From positions 1-36,573 of the forward strand of contig NZ_BSDY01000025.1 of the NCBI RefSeq assembly GCF_027925155.1: DNA of 36,573 nt, given 5' to 3'. The position numbers and the translations under genes are program-made. Shown here one piece after another: positions 33,298 to 36,573 of the stretch. Position 1 is the stretch's first letter, and each line of letters opens with the position of its first letter. The notes beneath the pieces are model-generated. The model was not told where the DNA came from, did not search any database, and saw only the letters and a list, made by a program, of their open reading frames with translations. The stretch is from Propionigenium maris DSM 9537. Its GTDB lineage: Bacteria; Fusobacteriota; Fusobacteriia; Fusobacteriales; Fusobacteriaceae.

Positions 33298-33531
33298 AGT
33301 TTATTTCTTTAAATTATCATTGCCCTCTCAAGCTGATAAAGCATCTGCAGGAATAATGGACCAGTCCGTTATGCAGTTTAAGTTCCGCAGCGAGGCGAGG
33401 AATGTAGCTCATAAAGGAGGTAGATGAAAGATTTAACCCAGGAAGCATTTGAGGGGACTTGAACTCTTGGTTACTTTCGCTGTGAGCAAAGCGAGGGAGT
33501 GCCCTTAGGGTGTTTTTTAAGAGAGAAGTAA
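33298..33531. other. Gene-free block of unlike composition
   Basis: A ~230-bp stretch, less AT-rich than the surrounding intergenic DNA, with GAGGAATGTAGCTCATAAAGG and a TCGCT/AGCGA inverted repeat near 33478-33495. An AGGAGG-preceded frame of about 11 codons (MKDLTQEAFEGT) occurs at about 33424. It looks like a relic of a longer element; no identity can be given. Confidence 0.35.
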
Positions 33532-33698
33532 CAAAAAAAAGTTATCTTAAATTTAAACCTCCAACATATCATTCCTATGACACATAAAGGACATAAAGGT
33601 AGGGTATTATATACCCATAGCAACAGTAAGTGCATAACTTTTTCATAAAAAAACTCTCTCAAAAAAGGTGAAGATCCCCGTCTTCACCTTTTTTACTT
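33532..33698 (+). repeat. Dispersed repeat R2, copy 2
   Basis: Second copy of the element at 31111-31272, with the same inverted AAAAAGTTAT/ATAACTTTTT ends (33536-33545, 33634-33643), the TATATACCCATAGCAA core, and a perfect terminator AAAAAAGGTGAAGA/TCTTCACCTTTTTT (33661-33694). It is not located just after a gene, so it is not simply a terminator. Confidence 0.75.
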
Positions 33699-33753
33699 GG
33701 GGGAAATTATAGTAAGAAGCAGAAAAGTAGTTTCCTTCAAAACAGCCCCTCTT

Positions 33754-33933
33754 CTAATCGGATCTTGATATTACAGCTGCCGTTATCAATCCCACTCCCA
33801 GACCAGCTATAAGGCTCCCTACAAAATATAGTGCAGACCGGTCCAGGAAGAAAAAACCTACACCCAGCCCCAGCAAAAGCCCTCCCCCTATAGCCCAGCT
33901 ACTTTTATCCGGTTTCTTTTCGCTGTTATCCAT
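33754..33933 (-). CDS. 59-residue membrane protein, unknown
   Basis: A complete short frame on the minus strand starting at ATG 33933, eight bases after GGGGAGG. It begins MDNSEKKPDKSSW and is followed by two hydrophobic Gly-rich helices (AIGGGLLLGLGVGFFFL and LYFVGSLIAGLGVGLITAAV) and a short tail ISRSD. Two-helix hairpin in the inner membrane with both ends likely in the cytosol. No family recognised. Too short for common gene cutoffs, but the ribosome site and helix pattern are convincing. Confidence 0.7.
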   Translation of the reverse strand: MDNSEKKPDKSSWAIGGGLLLGLGVGFFFLDRSALYFVGSLIAGLGVGLITAAVISRSD

Positions 33934-34350
33934 AATACACCTCCCCTGAAAATTCTATAGTCTTCCTATAAATACCTTACAGGGAAAGTAGTAGGAATTC
34001 CTTCCTCTAATAAAATAGGAACAGGATTTTTTCTATCTTTTATACTGACCCTTTAAATACTCTAAGAACACTAGTTATATTACGGTCTTTGTTTTCTTTT
34101 GATGCTCTTTGGATATTTTTCGTAAAAATACCGATATGGAGTTGACTTTATCAATTAACTTTAAAGATAAAAAGAGGTATTATTTAGTTGCTGATGATAT
34201 TTTTATTAAGAACTTTATAAACTCATAAATAATAATTCAAGTTTTAGATATAGAATGATATATTTTCTCTGGATGATTTATTTTTAAGTGAATCAGGTAA
34301 AGTATTTATGATAATTCACTACTTAGACAATTAGTCTGTTATCTACAACT
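33934..34350. other. AT-rich region before the three-gene cassette
   Basis: Composition shifts to strongly AT-rich from about 34050 on. A 30-codon frame at 34134-34226 (MELTLSINFKDKKRYYL...) has no ribosome site and may be a gene remnant. A promoter for the following operon is expected here but none stands out. Confidence 0.35.
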
Positions 34351-34356
34351 TAGGAG

Positions 34357-34911
34357 GTGTTTTACATAAGGTATAATGATTTTAAAGTAAAAGAAAAATA
34401 TGATTTAAAAACTAAGAAAGATGGGAGTATTGAAAAAAATCCACAAGGGAAGCCTTTATTTCATCTAGAAAAAGGAATAAAGTCTAATCTTGAAATTCCT
34501 TTGACTAAAAAAAATAGTAAAACTTGTGATGAAGTTAATATAAGTAATTATAATTCTAATGGAGACATAACAGATAGCTGTTTTATTTTTTACCATTATT
34601 GTCCAGATGATAAAAAACATTACCGAATATCAGTAGAAAATAAAAAGGAAAAAAATTTTTTGAAAAGATTAATGAAACCTACAGAATTAGATCGTTGGTG
34701 GAATGTAGATATTGATGAAATTAGTGGTAAAGACGGGACTAAAAAAATAGATTGTCATGACTTAGGTAAAGGGCACAGAATAAGTTTACTTATAAAAACT
34801 TTACTAGAAGATCCATCTTTAGAGGTGAGGGAAAAGATAGTTGAACTTATAAGAAGGTACAGGTATCAAAAAGTTATTATTAAAAAAGATAATATGATGT
34901 TGTGCGAATAA
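34357..34911 (+). CDS. Unknown protein, gene 1 of AT-rich cassette
   Basis: About 184 residues, charged, without signal or membrane helix. It contains Y-H-Y-C-P-D-D-K-K-H-Y-R-I-S-V, a Trp pair (DRWWNVDIDE) and D-C-H-D-L-G-K-G-H-R near residue 135, with C-terminal helices. The start is uncertain. GTG 34357 overlaps the TAGGAGG site and is unlikely to be used; an ATA at 34366 sits eight bases after AGGAGG; a stop at 34351 excludes anything earlier. Codons are dominated by AAA, AAT, ATA and TTA, unlike genes to the left. No family recognised. Twenty-three bases separate it from gene 2. Confidence 0.65.
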   Translation: MFYIRYNDFKVKEKYDLKTKKDGSIEKNPQGKPLFHLEKGIKSNLEIPLTKKNSKTCDEVNISNYNSNGDITDSCFIFYHYCPDDKKHYRISVENKKEKNFLKRLMKPTELDRWWNVDIDEISGKDGTKKIDCHDLGKGHRISLLIKTLLEDPSLEVREKIVELIRRYRYQKVIIKKDNMMLCE

Positions 34912-34934
34912 AATTATTATAGGGAGGTGTAAGA

Positions 34935-35774
34935 ATGGATTTAAAGAGTAGAATAAAAGAAGTGTATGAGAAGTTAATAACAGTAAGTGATTTAAAAAAT
35001 AATTCTCTAGATTTAAGCCTACCTATTTTTATTAATACAGGAGATGCAGTAGATATTCGAATAACTTTTAAGGAAGATAAAGTGGTTCTAAGTAATTTAC
35101 TTTATAGATCGATAGAAGAATCTCTAGATTCTCAGTATTCACAATTGAAAATCAGAAAAGATTATTTAATGAATAAGAATAAGTTTAATAAAATAATTCA
35201 GGAGTATTTAACTGAAAATAAGATTAAACATTCTTTGAAATTAGAAAAAGATATAGATAGAGAAGAATATGAAGCTAATTTAGAAGAAATTATTTTTAGC
35301 TATACCTTTTTTGTGACTAGATATTATAATTATATTTATGATTACATTGTAGCTAATTCTAAGGCAAAGTGTAGGGAAGTTATTTTTAAGGATGAAATAC
35401 AAAATTTTGTAATAAACTTTAATAAAAAGAATCGTTCAAAAAAGATTAATCAAGTGGATAAAAAACTCTTAAGTATTGCTTCTAAATATAATGATTACTA
35501 TAACCTTGATAATAAATTTGTATTAACAGGGATAAATAGTAAATATCATTTGTTAGAGGCTTTAAGGGATTTAAGAGAAATAGTGAGTACTCAAAATAAC
35601 TCTACTAAAAAATATAAAAAAATATATGTTCTTATCGATCAAATAGGGAAAAAAGAACTTTCAAAAGAGTTTGTTAAAGATAATCTAAAAACATTTAAGG
35701 AAATTGAGATAGAAGAAGTGTATATTAATAACCCTGAAGATGTACCAAAAATTGAAGGAAGATTTACATCTTAA
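34935..35774 (+). CDS. Unknown protein with DUF1828-like N-terminus, gene 2 of cassette
   Basis: 279 residues from ATG 34935 behind GGGAGG. The N-terminal 85 residues (LSLPIFINTGDAVDIRITF, KVVLSNLLYRSIEE, NKNKFNKIIQEYL) follow the DUF1828 pattern of P-x-x-x-x-x-G-D-x-x-x-I followed by a second strand and a helix, though the usual L-x-D-D-G is not conserved. The rest is Lys-rich and mainly helical, with a C-terminal alpha/beta part (KKIYVLIDQIGK, EIEIEEVYINN). Cytosolic. Function unknown; such proteins occur in phage and mobile contexts. The DUF assignment is tentative. Confidence 0.6.
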   Translation: MDLKSRIKEVYEKLITVSDLKNNSLDLSLPIFINTGDAVDIRITFKEDKVVLSNLLYRSIEESLDSQYSQLKIRKDYLMNKNKFNKIIQEYLTENKIKHSLKLEKDIDREEYEANLEEIIFSYTFFVTRYYNYIYDYIVANSKAKCREVIFKDEIQNFVINFNKKNRSKKINQVDKKLLSIASKYNDYYNLDNKFVLTGINSKYHLLEALRDLREIVSTQNNSTKKYKKIYVLIDQIGKKELSKEFVKDNLKTFKEIEIEEVYINNPEDVPKIEGRFTS

Positions 35775-35785
35775 AAGAGGATAAA

Positions 35786-36448
35786 ATGAAGAAATTTACA
35801 GCGTTTCAACAAAAAATTATAAAGGCTATTGTAGCTTATAACCCTGAGGTTACAGACTATAGGTTCGAAGACTTATTTCAACATGTTCTAAAAAAGCATT
35901 TGAATGGGCTAGGGATTATAATTAATGCCAAAGAAGTCATTCTATTTGTCAACGAATGGGATTACTCGCAAAATTATAACAAGTTAAGAAGAGAAGCATA
36001 TGAAATAATTTATCTTTTTTATTTATTAAGTGAAAATAATTTTTTAGTTTTTATGAGAGATGAAGAAATAAGTGAAGAAATAGAAGAAGAAATTTTCGAA
36101 TATAACCCTTATACGAAATGTAAAGAAAACATCAGGTTAAAAACACTTAAAAAGTATAGAAAAAATCTTCTTTTAAATCTTGAAGAAGAATTTTTTATTT
36201 CAGAAGAATTAAAAGAACTCTCCAAAAATGATTTTAAAAGCACAGAATTAAAGAATTTAAAAATAACTCAGAGGGCTTTGTATGCTACTGTTGGACTAGG
36301 AATTGCAGGAATACTAGCAAGCTATTATATTGCTTTAAATGTAGAAACTGTTGTAGATTTTAAGAATCCTGATGTATTCAATAAAACATTTGAGATTAAA
36401 GTTGAGAAGCCAAATGAATTAGAATTAACTATTTTTAATAAGTATTAA
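35786..36448 (+). CDS. Unknown protein with C-terminal membrane segment, gene 3 of cassette
   Basis: 220 residues from ATG 35786, 11 bp after gene 2, with AGAGG upstream. Residues 1-150 are cytosolic and charged, with an N-terminal helical domain (FTAFQQKIIKAIVAYNPE), aromatic-rich YEIIYLFYLL and an acidic EEISEEIEEEIFEY stretch. Around 172-190 lies one hydrophobic helix (YATVGLGIAGILASYYIAL), then a ~35-residue tail on the other side. A soluble domain plus membrane anchor at the end of a small operon resembles abortive-infection effectors, but no known domain is seen. The stop codon lies three bases before the right-hand IS. Confidence 0.6.
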   Translation: MKKFTAFQQKIIKAIVAYNPEVTDYRFEDLFQHVLKKHLNGLGIIINAKEVILFVNEWDYSQNYNKLRREAYEIIYLFYLLSENNFLVFMRDEEISEEIEEEIFEYNPYTKCKENIRLKTLKKYRKNLLLNLEEEFFISEELKELSKNDFKSTELKNLKITQRALYATVGLGIAGILASYYIALNVETVVDFKNPDVFNKTFEIKVEKPNELELTIFNKY

Positions 36449-36451
36449 TTA

Positions 36452-36573
36452 GAGTGTTGCAAAAGTAATTCACAAAAAATTAAAAATCATATCCAATATA
36501 GAGTAATAATTGAGTTACCACACAAAATTCTACTCGAAAGGATATGACCAGTAATGTATATACCTCAAACTAC
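36452..36573 (+). mobile_element. Right-hand insertion sequence end (truncated by window edge)
   Basis: Begins GAGTGTTGCAAAAGTAATTC immediately after TA (36450-36451) and matches the reverse complement of 1-121 exactly. It carries the ribosome site and start of a transposase gene pointing right. It sits directly behind the three-gene AT-rich cassette. The two visible IS ends have no partner ends in the window, so element length and family are undetermined. Confidence 0.75.
36544..36573 (+). CDS. Transposase, N-terminal fragment
   Basis: ATG 36544 preceded by GAAAGG opens M-T-S-N-V-Y-T-S-N-Y and runs off the window. Same start as the left-hand copy. Transposase by context only. Confidence 0.5.
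   Translation, partial: MTSNVYTSNY

Noticed and set aside
1..36573. Terminal inverted repeats taken as ends of a linear plasmid or phage
   Set aside because: The repeat contains a ribosome site and outward start codon at a sharp TA junction, which fits an IS end, and gene content is chromosomal with no replication or phage structural genes.

Overview
The window is most likely chromosomal DNA of a member of the Fusobacteriota, probably a marine, Propionigenium- or Ilyobacter-like organism. The basis is the Fusobacterium-style autotransporter signal region (two lysine-rich blocks, then a late hydrophobic core), strong AGGAGG ribosome sites throughout, AGA/AGG arginine use with moderately low GC, small secreted MKK-LLLGML proteins, and an anaerobic-looking reductive dehalogenase-type enzyme. 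Debrominating Propionigenium maris strains have been described, which fits, but the species call is inference. No rRNA, tRNA or CRISPR array was seen.

Layout. Both ends of the window are the same sequence in opposite orientation (1-123 and 36450-36572). Each is the first ~121 bp of an insertion sequence whose transposase start codon points outward, so the window is a stretch between two IS copies. 373-6886 holds a split autotransporter: a 1674-residue beta-helix passenger, then a separate signal-bearing gene ending in a beta-barrel. 7541-10615 holds a MarR-type regulator, a small MscS-like channel, a promoter-driven mini-gene with two in-frame UGA codons and a SECIS-like hairpin (candidate selenopeptide), a C_GCAxxG_C_C redox protein and a TDT-family permease. 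11010-17033 holds a secreted protein, a small unknown, nicotinate phosphoribosyltransferase, a methyltransferase and a YyaL-type thioredoxin-domain protein.

17458-21481 is a likely functional unit: a divergent Crp/Fnr regulator, a NuoF-like/GltD-like NAD(P)H-flavin-FeS oxidoreductase, and a cytosolic reductive dehalogenase-family protein. The natural reading is NAD(P)H to flavin to FeS to corrinoid, under Crp/Fnr control. 21726-29254 holds a zinc ribbon, two probable lipoproteins (one a beta-carbonic anhydrase), a diguanylate cyclase, a class-I cyclic-di-GMP-type riboswitch in front of a type IV pilin-like gene, a TauE/SafE permease, a class-3-like lipase and a CDP-alcohol phosphatidyltransferase. 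29648-33933 is a small-protein region: three paralogous secreted peptides (two recently duplicated in tandem), two genes under 60 codons, one frameshifted gene, mtnN and two copies of a structured repeat.

34357-36448 is a conspicuously AT-rich three-gene operon of unknown function (one member DUF1828-like, one with a C-terminal membrane anchor). It abuts the right-hand IS and is the best candidate here for an acquired, undescribed system.

Three intergenic repeat families recur: an ~85-125 bp terminator-plus-tail element (three copies), an ~165 bp element with inverted ends and a terminator (two copies), and a weaker ~57 bp element (two copies).
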